From Branchiibius sp. NY16-3462-2 (GTDB taxonomy: Bacteria > Actinomycetota > Actinomycetes > Actinomycetales > Dermatophilaceae): 64,000 bases of DNA. The position numbers and the translations under genes are program-made. Shown here piece by piece: positions 32,700 through 40,978 of the stretch; the first letter of the stretch is position 1; the number at the start of each line of letters is the position of its first letter. The notes beneath the pieces were generated by a model. It did no database searches and had not been told where the DNA came from. It worked only from the letters and a program-made list of their open reading frames with translations. The DNA is taken from positions 1 to 64,000 of the forward strand of contig NZ_LVCF01000042.1 in NCBI RefSeq assembly GCF_001594145.1, written 5' to 3'.

Positions 32700-33871
32700 C
32701 ACTTGTCCTCCGGGATGAAAACGTCCACCTGCCAACGGGTTCCGGCGTCGGCAGGTTCCGCACGCATCATGCCGCCCGCAGCAATCACCCGCTCCTGCAT
32801 CCCCCGCAGGCCATGCCCACCGGTACCGACCGGCCGGGCCCCCGCAGCATTGGTCACGCTCAACCGGTACCCGTCGCTCCAGTCTTCGCGCACCCGCACC
32901 GGAGTGCGCAGATCGCCGTGTTTGAGCGCGTTGGTCAACGACTCGGTCAGGACCCGGCTGGCAGTGGCCGTGAGCTGGGGGTCCGCACTCGGCGTACCTT
33001 CCTGGGTCACCTCCAGGCTCACTCCCGCGTCGCGCAGGCGCTGGATCAGCGCGGCCGGCTGGTCCAGCGTCAGCGGCGCATCGGAGTCATCGTCCCGCAA
33101 CCGGCTGAGCAGGCCACGGATGTCGGTCATGGCGGAGCGGGCGGTCTCCCCGATCACCGACAGCGCTTCCTCCGCGCGGTCCGGATCGGTGCGCAACAGA
33201 TAGCGGGCGCCATCGGCCTGAGCGGCCACGACGGCCCACGAGTGGGCAACGACGTCGTGCATGTCCGAGGCGATCGCGATGCGCTGCTGCTGCTGGGTGA
33301 CCAGGTCGCGCAGCCGGCGTTCCTCCGCACTCTGCAACTCCAGGCCCACCCGCTCGCGGATCACCTCGCGGCGCTGGTAGCGCAGGTAGCCGGTCACCCA
33401 CCCGCCGAAGACGACCAGCGCGGTCAGGCCACCCATGATCGCGCCCGCGATCAACCGGTGGGTCAGGTCGGTGGCGACCGCCGGCTCAGCGCCGCCCTGG
33501 ATGGTGATCCACCCGGCCGCCACCAGGACCGCGATAGTGCAGGCGATCAGGCCGAATCGACGTACGGCGCGATCCCGGTGCGCGCCCAGGCGAAAGGCGA
33601 TCAGGGCGTAGCCCAGGTCGGCGACGTAGTTGATGTCGCCGTCGACCACCTGCCAGATGGCGGCGACGATCGCCAGGGCCACGCTGGCCGCAAGCCAGCG
33701 GCGACGGATCGCGAGGGCGACACCGAGCAGGATCGCCGCGGGCCAGGAGTGCAGTTCGTTGAGCGCGGTGATCGCGATCGGGACCAGGCCGATGAGGATG
33801 TCGATGATCCAGCCGCGCCGGGTGAGCGGCTGGTCCTCTCCCCACGGATCGAGCTGGGCGGTCCCGGTCAT
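32696..33871 (-). CDS. Sensor histidine kinase (HisKA_3 type)
   Basis: 391 residues. Five or so membrane helices occupy residues 20-165. The dimerisation/phospho-acceptor helix is SDMHDVVAHSWAVVAAQADG with the acceptor His205, and the ATPase end shows GTGGHGLRGMQERV. The short extracytoplasmic loops mean the signal is probably sensed within the membrane. It is encoded 4 bases downstream of the CDF transporter stop and coupled to its response regulator. Confidence 0.93.
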   Translation of the reverse strand: MTGTAQLDPWGEDQPLTRRGWIIDILIGLVPIAITALNELHSWPAAILLGVALAIRRRWLAASVALAIVAAIWQVVDGDINYVADLGYALIAFRLGAHRDRAVRRFGLIACTIAVLVAAGWITIQGGAEPAVATDLTHRLIAGAIMGGLTALVVFGGWVTGYLRYQRREVIRERVGLELQSAEERRLRDLVTQQQQRIAIASDMHDVVAHSWAVVAAQADGARYLLRTDPDRAEEALSVIGETARSAMTDIRGLLSRLRDDDSDAPLTLDQPAALIQRLRDAGVSLEVTQEGTPSADPQLTATASRVLTESLTNALKHGDLRTPVRVREDWSDGYRLSVTNAAGARPVGTGGHGLRGMQERVIAAGGMMRAEPADAGTRWQVDVFIPEDKW

Positions 33872-33875
33872 CTCG

Positions 33876-34847
33876 CTAGTGCGCGTGGGCGGACGACTCG
33901 TGGGAGGCGTGGCTGACCGGTTCGAGTTGGAAGGTGGAGTGCTCGACGTCAAAGTGGCCAGCGATGCAGGCCTGCAATTCATCCAGCAGCCGTGCGGAGT
34001 GCCCATCGGTGAAGCACTCGTCCTCCACGACGACATGCGCGGAGAGGGCCGGCAGGCTCGAGGTAACCGTCCAGACGTGCAGGTCGTGGACGCTGACCAC
34101 GTGCTCCGGCTCCAGCAGATGAGCGGTGACGTCGCGCAGGTCGACCTCGCTGGGCGCGGCCTCCATCAGCACCCGGCCGCTATCGCGGGTGAGCGCCCAA
34201 CCGGCGCGCAACATCAGGGCGACGACCACCAGGGAGGCGACGGCGTCGGCCCGCATCCACCCGGTGAGCAGGATGATCAGGGCTGCGATCGCCGTACCGA
34301 TGAAGCCATAAAGATCAGTCAGGACGTGCTGGTAGGCGCCTTCGACGTTCAGGCTGCTGCGATTGGCGCGGGCCATGGCGGCGGCGGCCGCGATGTTGAC
34401 GACCATGCCGATCAGCGCCACCACCAACACCAGCCCACCGGTCACTTCCGGCGGGTCGATCAGCCGGCGGATCGCCTCGATCCCGAGGACCGCGGCAAGC
34501 ACGAGCAGCGTGATGCCGTTGCCAGCGGCTGACAGGATCTCGGCGCGTTTCCAGCCGAACGTCCACTTGCCGCGGGCCGGTTGGGCGGCCAGGTGCATCG
34601 CCCACAGCGCCGCCCCGATGGCAGCCACGTCGGAGAGCATGTGAGCCGCGTCCGAAAGCAGGGCGAGCGATCCGGAAATGAACGCCGTGATGACCTCGCC
34701 GACCATAAAGGTGGCCAGAAGGCCGAGGGCGATCCACAGGTAGCGGCGGTCGGCGTCGGCGGAGATGGCGTGCGAGTGTCCGTCGTGGCTGTGCGCGTCA
34801 GCGGTTTCGGCCGCGCCGTGGGGGTCGGCGCCGGAGCACAGGCTCAT
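33876..34847 (-). CDS. Cation diffusion facilitator (zinc/cobalt-type) transporter
   Basis: 323 residues with six membrane helices. A His-rich N-terminus (HSHDGHSH, 19-26) and C-terminal tail (HASHESSAHAH) are likely metal-binding. Transport-site pairs are visible as Asp66 with His69-x3-Asp73 in helix II (SDAAHMLSD) and His174-x3-Asp178 in helix V (HVLTDLYG). It exports divalent metals in exchange for protons. ATG 34847 starts the protein; upstream sequence belongs to the nucleotidyltransferase remnant. The kinase gene follows closely, which may mean co-transcription. Confidence 0.93.
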   Translation of the reverse strand: MSLCSGADPHGAAETADAHSHDGHSHAISADADRRYLWIALGLLATFMVGEVITAFISGSLALLSDAAHMLSDVAAIGAALWAMHLAAQPARGKWTFGWKRAEILSAAGNGITLLVLAAVLGIEAIRRLIDPPEVTGGLVLVVALIGMVVNIAAAAAMARANRSSLNVEGAYQHVLTDLYGFIGTAIAALIILLTGWMRADAVASLVVVALMLRAGWALTRDSGRVLMEAAPSEVDLRDVTAHLLEPEHVVSVHDLHVWTVTSSLPALSAHVVVEDECFTDGHSARLLDELQACIAGHFDVEHSTFQLEPVSHASHESSAHAH

Positions 34848-34865
34848 GGCTCGAGTGTAGGTGGC

Positions 34866-34998
34866 TGGGCGTGATGTCCACGTCCTCCGTAGGGAACGGT
34901 GAGCCATGCGCGACGGCAGCGATCCCGCCGATCAGGACGAAGTCAACATCGTGGGTCCGTAGCACCGCCAGGAGAGCGGCCAGATCGAGTTCACGCAT
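34866..34998 (-). pseudogene. 5' remnant of a nucleotidyltransferase gene (MNT/AbiEii-like)
   Basis: About 44 codons from ATG 34998 encode MRELDLAALLAVLRTHDVDF then VLIGGIAAVAHGSPFPTEDVDIT. This is the start of the small nucleotidyltransferases that pair with an XRE-type protein, including the GG and DxD motif region. After TEDVDIT the frame runs directly into the promoter and start of the CDF gene, so the remaining three quarters are missing. The start overlaps the stop of the XRE gene by 8 bases, as in intact pairs. The loss probably came from a deletion that fused the locus to the CDF transporter. Confidence 0.65.
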
Positions 34999-35299
34999 CG
35001 CGCACCGCCCGCAGCTGCGAACTCACCCGCTGATGTCGTTCCAGCCGTTCCTGCGGGCTGAGGTTGCGCAGGCGTTCGGCCTGGGCAAGGTCGCTGCCGT
35101 CGTAGGGAACGAGGGAGACCTCGAGGTCCAGACCGCACAACCGGACCAGTCGCCGTACGTCGCTCAGGCTCGGGTGGGTGCGCCCGGATTCCCAACGGGC
35201 GACACCGGATTGGGTGGTCCCGGCGAGGTCCGCGAGTTCCCGTTGGGTGAGGCCTGCGCGGCGGCGCGCCTCACGGATCAGGGCACCTTCGAGAGCCAT
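34991..35299 (-). CDS. XRE-family helix-turn-helix regulator/antitoxin
   Basis: 102 residues. The Cro/C1-type HTH covers about residues 5-60 (IREARRRAGLTQRELADLAG, TTQSGVARWESGRTHPS). The C-terminal part (LSPQERLERHQRVSSQLRAV) is helical and probably contacts the partner. It is the regulator half of an XRE/nucleotidyltransferase pair whose second gene is broken. GTG 35302 is directly upstream and in frame; ATG 35299 is preferred. The gene appears leaderless, with a -10 (TATGCT) 6 bases before the start region. Confidence 0.82.
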   Translation of the reverse strand: MALEGALIREARRRAGLTQRELADLAGTTQSGVARWESGRTHPSLSDVRRLVRLCGLDLEVSLVPYDGSDLAQAERLRNLSPQERLERHQRVSSQLRAVRDA

Positions 35300-35307
35300 C
35301 ACAACAG

Positions 35308-35325
35308 CATAACCGATCTGTTATG
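35308..35325. promoter_or_regulatory. Operator/promoter of the XRE gene
   Basis: CATAAC-CGATCT-GTTATG is a perfect 6-bp inverted repeat with a 6-base spacer, 9 bases upstream of the XRE start codon. The inner part supplies a TATGCT -10 on the minus strand. Its position and size suit autorepression by the XRE protein. It also overlaps the last codons of the ligD-type gene. Confidence 0.5.
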
Positions 35326-36289
35326 TCGCTGACCCATCCTCGTCGTCTGCTGGCGGCTCAGCGCCCGCCGCCTCGTCCCGCTGCGCCCAGTCCAGCAACG
35401 TCTCCAGCCCGTACGCCGTGTCGTCGATTCCCGCGGTCAGGTCACCGACCGCTGCATAGCGTGAGGGCATTGTGGCGATGGTGAAATCGTCCGGTTCGGC
35501 CTCGTCGACCTCTGCCCACAGCAGCGGTGCCGACACCGTGCCCCGCGGATTGCCGCGCACCGAATAGGCCGCAGCCATCGTGTGATCGCGGGCGTTCTGG
35601 TTGTAGTCGATGAAGACGACATCCGAGGGCCGGTCCTTCCGCCACCACGTCGTGGTCGTCTCGGAAGGGGCCCGACGCTCGACCTCCCGACCGAAGGCCA
35701 GGGCGGCGCGGCGTACGTCAGCAAATCCCCAGTCCGGGCGGATCCGCACGTAGATGTGCAGTCCGTTGCCCCCGGAGGTCTTGGGATAGCCCTCGATGCC
35801 CAACTCGGACAGCACTTCGTGCGCCACGGCGGCCACGCGGCGTACGCGGGAGAACGGGCAGTCCGGCATCGGGTCCAGGTCGATGCGCCACTCGTCGGGC
35901 GCTTCGACGTCGAAGCGGCGACTGTTCCACGGATGGAACTCCACGGTCGACATCTGAACGGCCCAGATCACGTCGGCGATCGAGGTGACACACAACTCGT
36001 CGGCGGTGCGGTTCCAACGTGGGAAGTGGATCTGCACCGTCTCCACCCACGGCGGCGCGCCCCGGGGCAGCCGCTTCTGGTGCACCTTCTCGCCACTCAC
36101 TCCGGTCGGGAAGCGGTGCAGCATGCACGGCCGGTCGCGCAATGCGCGCACGATGCCGTCGGAGACCGACAGGTAGTACTTCGCGAGATCCAGTTTCGTC
36201 TCGCCGCGCAACGGGAAGTAGACGCGATCAGGGTTGGAGATGCGGATCTCGTGCTCGCCCGCGGTGACCTCGGTGGACGGACTGGCCAT
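35321..36289 (-). CDS. Stand-alone LigD-type polymerase domain protein
   Basis: 322 residues of the archaeo-eukaryotic primase-like polymerase of bacterial NHEJ. Visible are KLDLAKYYLSVSD, CMLHRFPTGV, the catalytic acidic pair RIDLDPMPDCPF, KTSGGNGLHIYVRI with the catalytic histidine, and DHTMAAAYSVRGNPRGTVSAPLLW. There is no ligase or phosphoesterase domain and no ku gene nearby, so it resembles the mycobacterial PolD1/PolD2 type that fills gaps during end joining or repair. ATG 36289 is the start. Confidence 0.9.
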   Translation of the reverse strand: MASPSTEVTAGEHEIRISNPDRVYFPLRGETKLDLAKYYLSVSDGIVRALRDRPCMLHRFPTGVSGEKVHQKRLPRGAPPWVETVQIHFPRWNRTADELCVTSIADVIWAVQMSTVEFHPWNSRRFDVEAPDEWRIDLDPMPDCPFSRVRRVAAVAHEVLSELGIEGYPKTSGGNGLHIYVRIRPDWGFADVRRAALAFGREVERRAPSETTTTWWRKDRPSDVVFIDYNQNARDHTMAAAYSVRGNPRGTVSAPLLWAEVDEAEPDDFTIATMPSRYAAVGDLTAGIDDTAYGLETLLDWAQRDEAAGAEPPADDEDGSAT

Positions 36290-36320
36290 GGCTCGACGGT
36301 AGACCTGCGACGATGGCGAC

Positions 36321-36593
36321 GTGGCAGCTAAACCACCCCGGACGCTGTTCTCGGTCGACGCGGTCTTCCCCAAGTTGATGCTGATGTGCACCGGCGCGTT
36401 CGGCGGGTTGCTCCTGGCGATGGGGTTGCTCCTCGCGCTGCTCGTCGCGACCGGGCGCACCTCGGGTCCGACGACCATCTTGATGTGGTGCTGCATCGCC
36501 GTCGGGATCACGCTGATGGTGGTCTCTCGCGTCCTCTTCGGCCGGTTCATCCGGGGCTATCTGCACCCGACCGACGACACCTCTGTGGACTAG
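36321..36593 (+). CDS. Small two-helix membrane protein
   Basis: 90 residues with two hydrophobic segments (MCTGAFGGLLLAMGLLLALLVA and MWCCIAVGITLMVV regions) and a charged C-terminus (PTDDTSVD). The start is GTG. Family not recognised. It is divergent from the LigD-type gene and lies directly before the fadD-like gene, 68 bases upstream, with a separate candidate operator between them. Confidence 0.6.
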   Translation: MAAKPPRTLFSVDAVFPKLMLMCTGAFGGLLLAMGLLLALLVATGRTSGPTTILMWCCIAVGITLMVVSRVLFGRFIRGYLHPTDDTSVD

Positions 36594-36623
36594 TTACCCA
36601 TCGGTAGTGTGACCGAGGTAACC
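36593..36623. promoter_or_regulatory. Candidate operator upstream of the acyl-CoA synthetase
   Basis: GTTACC (36593-36598) and GGTAAC (36617-36622) are inverted repeats, and TACC-CATC-GGTA (36595-36606) is a tighter palindrome within the same block. It lies 38-68 bases before the start codon, where a TetR- or GntR-type regulator of fatty-acid genes would bind. The evidence is symmetry and position only. Confidence 0.4.
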
Positions 36624-36660
36624 TTTGGGCCAGATTTCCCGTGCATGAGAGGAAGCCGCA

Positions 36661-38445
36661 ATGGCTGCAGCCACCAACGTCCGCCAGAAGATCCACGTGA
36701 CCGACGTTGCGAAGGGTCTGATCGGGATGGCTCCCGACCTCGGAACCCTCACCCGGGAAGGGCCGGGGCTGCTGCTGCGCAAGCCCACCGACAAGATGTC
36801 CGTCGGGCGGATGTTCGAGAAGACTGCGGCCAAACACCCGGACCGGACCTTCCTCAAAGGCGAGGACCACGTCACCTTCACCTACGACGCCGCGAACAAG
36901 CGGGTCAACCAGTACGCCCACGTCTTGAAGGAGGACTACGGCGTCCGGCGCGGCGATGTCGTCGGGATCATGGCGCACAGCCAGGTCGAGTACATCCTCA
37001 TGCTGCTGGCCGCGGTGAAGCTGGGTGCCATCGCCGGTCTGCTCAACTACAACCAGCGCGGTGACGTGCTCGCACACAGCCTGGGTCTGCTGGACTCCAA
37101 GGTGCTGCTGCTGGAGGACGGCATGCAGGAGGACCTGGCGACCGCCGGCGACGTGGGTGCGGCCCAGACGGTGCTGACCATGCCCGACCTGGCCAAGCTG
37201 GCCCGGGAGAAGGGCGTGACCAACCCGCCCGACTGCGCCGCGACGGTGGCCAAGGAGCAGGCGTACTACATCTTCACCTCGGGCACGACCGGTATGCCCA
37301 AGGCCTCGGTCATGAGCCACTTCCGCTGGCTGAAGTCCTACTCAGGTCTGGGCGCGCTCGGTGTCCGGCTGAAGTCCAGCGACACCATCTACTGCCCGCT
37401 GCCGCTCTACCACAACAACGCGGTCACCGTCGCGCTCAGCTCCGCGCTGGTCAACGGCTCCGCGTTCGCCGTGGCCAAGAAGTTCTCGGCCAGCAAGTTC
37501 TGGGACGAGTGCATCAAGTACGACGCCACCGCCTTCGTCTACATCGGCGAGTTGTGCCGGTACCTGCTCGCGCAGCCGGCCAAGCCGGTCGACACCCAGC
37601 ACAAGGTCCGCGTCATCGTCGGCAACGGCTTGCGTCCGGACATCTGGCACGAGTTCCAGGACCGCTTCAAGATCAAGCGGATCGCGGAGTTCTACGGCGC
37701 CTCCGAGTGCAACATCGCCTTCATCAACGCCTTCAACATCGACCAGACCGCCGGCACCTGCCCGTTGCCGTTCACGGTCGTCGAGTACGACCCGGAGACC
37801 GGTGAGGCCAAGCGCAACGACAAGGGCCGGTTGATCAAGGTCAAGCACGGCGGCACTGGCCTGCTGCTGGCCAAGGTCAGTTCGCGCGCCCCGTTCGACG
37901 GTTACACCGACCCGGCCGCGACGGAGAAGAAGCTCTACCGCAACGCGTTCAAGGACGGCGACACCTGGTTCAACTCCGGCGACCTGGTGCACAAGCAGGG
38001 CCACCTGCATGTGTCCTTCGTCGACCGCCTGGGCGACACCTTCCGCTGGAAGGGTGAGAACGTTGCCACCACCGAGGTCGAGGCCGTGCTCGGCAAGGCG
38101 CCCGGCATCGAGGAGTGCACGGTGTACGGCGTGGCCGTGCCCGGGACCGACGGCAAGGCCGGGATGGGCGCAATCGTGTTGCAGGAGGGCGCCGACTTCG
38201 ACGGCGATCAGGTGGGCAAGGCGCTCACGACCGGACTGCCGGCGTACGCCGTGCCGCTCTTCCTGCGCGTCGTGGACTCCCTGGAGCACACCTCGACCTT
38301 CAAGAGCCGCAAGGTCGAGCTGCGCGACGCCGGGTACAGCGACATGGAGCACGAGGTCGTCTTTGTGCTGACCGACGGGAAGTACGTGCCGTACTACCCG
38401 GAGTACACGCAGGACGTCGCGGCCGCGAAGTACCCGCGCATCTGA
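36661..38445 (+). CDS. Long/very-long-chain fatty acyl-CoA synthetase (FadD6/FATP-like)
   Basis: 594 residues. AMP-binding motifs are YIFTSGTTGMPKASVMSH at about 203-220, FYGASECN, GDLVHKQGHLHVSFVDRLGDTFRWKGENV and a C-terminal KSRKVELRDAGY with the catalytic lysine. The EFYGASECNIAF and TFRWKGENVATTEVE forms are typical of the FATP/very-long-chain class to which mycobacterial FadD6 belongs. It activates fatty acids with ATP and CoA. ATG 36661 follows GAGAGGAAGCCGCA, a good ribosome site. Confidence 0.92.
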   Translation: MAAATNVRQKIHVTDVAKGLIGMAPDLGTLTREGPGLLLRKPTDKMSVGRMFEKTAAKHPDRTFLKGEDHVTFTYDAANKRVNQYAHVLKEDYGVRRGDVVGIMAHSQVEYILMLLAAVKLGAIAGLLNYNQRGDVLAHSLGLLDSKVLLLEDGMQEDLATAGDVGAAQTVLTMPDLAKLAREKGVTNPPDCAATVAKEQAYYIFTSGTTGMPKASVMSHFRWLKSYSGLGALGVRLKSSDTIYCPLPLYHNNAVTVALSSALVNGSAFAVAKKFSASKFWDECIKYDATAFVYIGELCRYLLAQPAKPVDTQHKVRVIVGNGLRPDIWHEFQDRFKIKRIAEFYGASECNIAFINAFNIDQTAGTCPLPFTVVEYDPETGEAKRNDKGRLIKVKHGGTGLLLAKVSSRAPFDGYTDPAATEKKLYRNAFKDGDTWFNSGDLVHKQGHLHVSFVDRLGDTFRWKGENVATTEVEAVLGKAPGIEECTVYGVAVPGTDGKAGMGAIVLQEGADFDGDQVGKALTTGLPAYAVPLFLRVVDSLEHTSTFKSRKVELRDAGYSDMEHEVVFVLTDGKYVPYYPEYTQDVAAAKYPRI

Positions 38446-38454
38446 GGTCGTCGG

Positions 38455-38736
38455 TCAGATACGGCGCAGCCGGCCGTCGGAGTCGGCGGCCAAGGTGATC
38501 GCGGCGTCGCCGACCACGGGAATCGCCGTCGGCGACGTGCCCGCGACGTAATGCAGTGCGGGGGGTCGTACGCCGGCTGCTTCCGCCTCCGCGGCGGGCA
38601 GTGCTGCCGTGCCGATCAACGCGACCGCCGCGGTGGCGCAGACCGCGCGGGCGGTCCGTGCGCCGCGTCGTCGCCCGGCCACCGGGGCCGGCGTCTTCGC
38701 AGAAGGGGTGTGGCCGAGGGCTGGGTAACTGGTCAT
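38455..38736 (-). CDS. Small secreted hypothetical protein
   Basis: 93 residues. An RRRGARTAR basic stretch, a hydrophobic AVCATAAVALIGTAAL and an Ala-rich AEAEAAG form a signal peptide with a likely cleavage after about residue 52. The mature part is only about 40 residues (VRPPALHYVAGTSPTAIPVV...). The function is unknown. It converges on the fadD-like gene and is divergent from the phosphatase gene. Confidence 0.5.
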   Translation of the reverse strand: MTSYPALGHTPSAKTPAPVAGRRRGARTARAVCATAAVALIGTAALPAAEAEAAGVRPPALHYVAGTSPTAIPVVGDAAITLAADSDGRLRRI

Positions 38737-38805
38737 GGGACCAGCGTGGTGAGGGTCTCTGTCACCCGTCTGTGTGGTCGTTGTGGTGACTGGAAGACTG
38801 AACAC

Positions 38806-39432
38806 ATGCGGCTGTTCCTCATCCGGCACGGTCAGACGACCGCGAACGTGGCCCACGAACTCGACACCGCTCTACCGGGTGCACCGTTGACCGATATGGG
38901 TCGCCACCAGGCAGCCAGTCTCCCAGTCCGGCTGGCGCAGGAGCGGTTCGATGGGATCTGGTGCTCCCGTGCGCAACGGGCAAAGGACACGGCTGCGGCA
39001 CTGGCCGAGGGCACCGGCCACTTGCCGCAGGTGATGCCGGGCTTGCACGAGATCCAGGCCGGCGACCTGGAAATGTCTGCCGACCGCTCGGCCTGGCAGG
39101 CCTACCTCCAGCTGCTCGAACAGTGGATCCGGGGTGACCTCACCGGATCCGTGCCCGGTGGGGAGAGCGGTGCGCAGGCGATCGCCCGGTTCGACGCCGA
39201 TGTCGCCGCGATCGAGCAGCAGGCGCCCCGACAGGCCGCGATCGTCGCCCACGGCGCCATCATCCGGCTCTGGTCGGCGACCAGAGCCGTGGATGCCGAC
39301 CGGGAGTTCGTGATCCATCACCCCCTGAAGAACACCGGGTATGTGGTGCTGAACGGCACTCTTGCGCAGGGCTGGTCACTGGAGGCATGGCACGGTGATC
39401 TGCCTCTCGTATCGCGTAACCTGCAACCGTGA
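38806..39432 (+). CDS. Histidine phosphatase family protein
   Basis: 208 residues of the phosphoglycerate mutase-like superfamily. The phospho-acceptor motif is LIRHGQTTAN with His8. The second histidine is in IVAHGAIIRLW, and CSRAQRAKDTA and GLHEIQAGDLE are conserved positions. It probably acts as a broad phosphatase. The stop overlaps the start of the alpha/beta hydrolase in a GTGA, so the two are an operon. Confidence 0.9.
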   Translation: MRLFLIRHGQTTANVAHELDTALPGAPLTDMGRHQAASLPVRLAQERFDGIWCSRAQRAKDTAAALAEGTGHLPQVMPGLHEIQAGDLEMSADRSAWQAYLQLLEQWIRGDLTGSVPGGESGAQAIARFDADVAAIEQQAPRQAAIVAHGAIIRLWSATRAVDADREFVIHHPLKNTGYVVLNGTLAQGWSLEAWHGDLPLVSRNLQP

Positions 39433-40340
39433 CGGTTACATGGGAGGCAGCCGATCAGTACGTCGAGCTGTTGGGTCTGCGCGTGCGATACCGCACGTGG
39501 GGCAACCCGGACGCCGGCACGACGTACGTGCTGGTGCACGGTCTGGGCGGTTCGCTGGAGAACTGGGGGCTGGTCGCGCCGTACCTGGCCGACGCTGACG
39601 GGTATGTCTATGCGCTCGATCTCGCCGGGTTCGGCCAGACCGTCCCGCAGCACTACCGACAGGCCCGGGTGGGTCGCAACGTCGAACTCGTCGAGGAGTT
39701 CCTGCGATCGGTGGTCGGCCGCCCGGCCGTGATTGTCGGTAATTCGATGGGTGGCCTGATCAGCCTGCGCGTCGCAGGCCGGGCACGGGTACCGATCAAG
39801 GGTGCGGTCCTGGTGGACCCGCTGATCCCGCTCAGTCCCCGCCATCGGCCGCATCCGCTGGTAGCAGTGGCGTTCACGATCTACACCGTTCCGGGGCTCA
39901 ACAAGGCCTTCCTGCGGTTGCGGTCCGGTGAGGAGCATCTCGAGGACAGCGTCGAGGAAGCCCTCAAACTGGTGACTACCGACGTGGACAAGATCGACCC
40001 CGAGGTGCGGGCGGCGCACCTCGACCTGGCCCGGTCCCGGCTGAGTCAGACCGGGACGGCCGAGTCATTCCTCGCGGCGGCCCACACGACGTTGCTGCAC
40101 GGGGTGCGCCGGCGCGACTACACCAAACACGGCCGCTCGATCGCGGCGCCGGTGCTGTTGTTGCACGGCGATCGGGACCGGCTGATCAACGTCGGGACCG
40201 CTCGCGGGCTGGCCCGACGTCACCCGGAGTGGACCTATGTCGAGGGCCCGGGAATCGGTCATACGCCGATGCTGGACGAGCCGGAATGGGTCGCGGACAA
40301 CATCCGGGAGTGGGTCGAGAAGGTAGCCGCTGCAAGCTGA
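39429..40340 (+). CDS. Alpha/beta hydrolase
   Basis: 303 residues. HGLGGSLENW is the oxyanion segment, GNSMGGL holds the nucleophile Ser106, HGDRDRLIN holds the acid and GIGHTPMLDEPEW the catalytic histidine. A cap region with Arg/His-rich helices separates the core parts. The substrate is unknown. GTG 39429 is coupled to the upstream phosphatase. Confidence 0.9.
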   Translation: MTVTWEAADQYVELLGLRVRYRTWGNPDAGTTYVLVHGLGGSLENWGLVAPYLADADGYVYALDLAGFGQTVPQHYRQARVGRNVELVEEFLRSVVGRPAVIVGNSMGGLISLRVAGRARVPIKGAVLVDPLIPLSPRHRPHPLVAVAFTIYTVPGLNKAFLRLRSGEEHLEDSVEEALKLVTTDVDKIDPEVRAAHLDLARSRLSQTGTAESFLAAAHTTLLHGVRRRDYTKHGRSIAAPVLLLHGDRDRLINVGTARGLARRHPEWTYVEGPGIGHTPMLDEPEWVADNIREWVEKVAAAS

Positions 40341-40383
40341 GCCGATTTGGTCGCGCACTGGTCGTAATTGCATGGTGGTAGCC

Positions 40384-40977
40384 ATGAGTAGTTCCTTACA
40401 GACCGTCCGACTGCCGGTTTTCCTCTCGGCGGCCACAGTTTCCGCACTGGCTCTGGCGGGCTGTTCCGGCGGCTCCGACAGCGCAGCGACGTCCACGCCC
40501 CCGGCGACGTCGACCACCTCGTCCGCCACGTCGACGGCGACGCCCACAACCACCTCGACGGCGCCTTCGACGACCACGAGCAAGCCGCCGTCAACGACCG
40601 TGTCGCCCTCCACCACTCCGAAGCCCACGGCGACGACGTCGACCACGCCGCCCCCCTCGGCCAAGTTCATCAGCGCCTGCGTGACGGCGAACTCCAAGCT
40701 GAACACGGCGGTCTCGCAGTGGAACGCTGCGGTCTCCAGCGGGAACAACAGCAAGTTGGATGCGGCCGCGAAGAACTTCACGACCACTGCCAAGGCGTTG
40801 TTGGATCTACGGACCGACGCTGCTGACGGTCAGTTCAGCACCAAGGTCCAGGCCATCGCCAGCGAGTTGAACGATATGGCCAGCGCTCGCAAGAACGACC
40901 AGACGGTGACCACCGCCGACTTCAACAACAAGGTGACCGACCTTCGCACCTACTGCCAGTCGCGGCTGAAGTCCTGA
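40384..40977 (+). CDS. Lipoprotein with Ser/Thr/Pro-rich linker
   Basis: 197 residues. The signal peptide ends in the lipobox LALAGC with Cys27. Residues 29-95 are a Thr/Ser/Pro-rich, likely extended or glycosylated linker. The C-terminal 100 residues form a predicted helical domain with two cysteines (SACVTANSKL and TYCQSRL) that could form a disulfide. The family is not recognised. ATG 40372 is an alternative start. Confidence 0.75.
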   Translation: MSSSLQTVRLPVFLSAATVSALALAGCSGGSDSAATSTPPATSTTSSATSTATPTTTSTAPSTTTSKPPSTTVSPSTTPKPTATTSTTPPPSAKFISACVTANSKLNTAVSQWNAAVSSGNNSKLDAAAKNFTTTAKALLDLRTDAADGQFSTKVQAIASELNDMASARKNDQTVTTADFNNKVTDLRTYCQSRLKS

Positions 40978-40978
40978 G

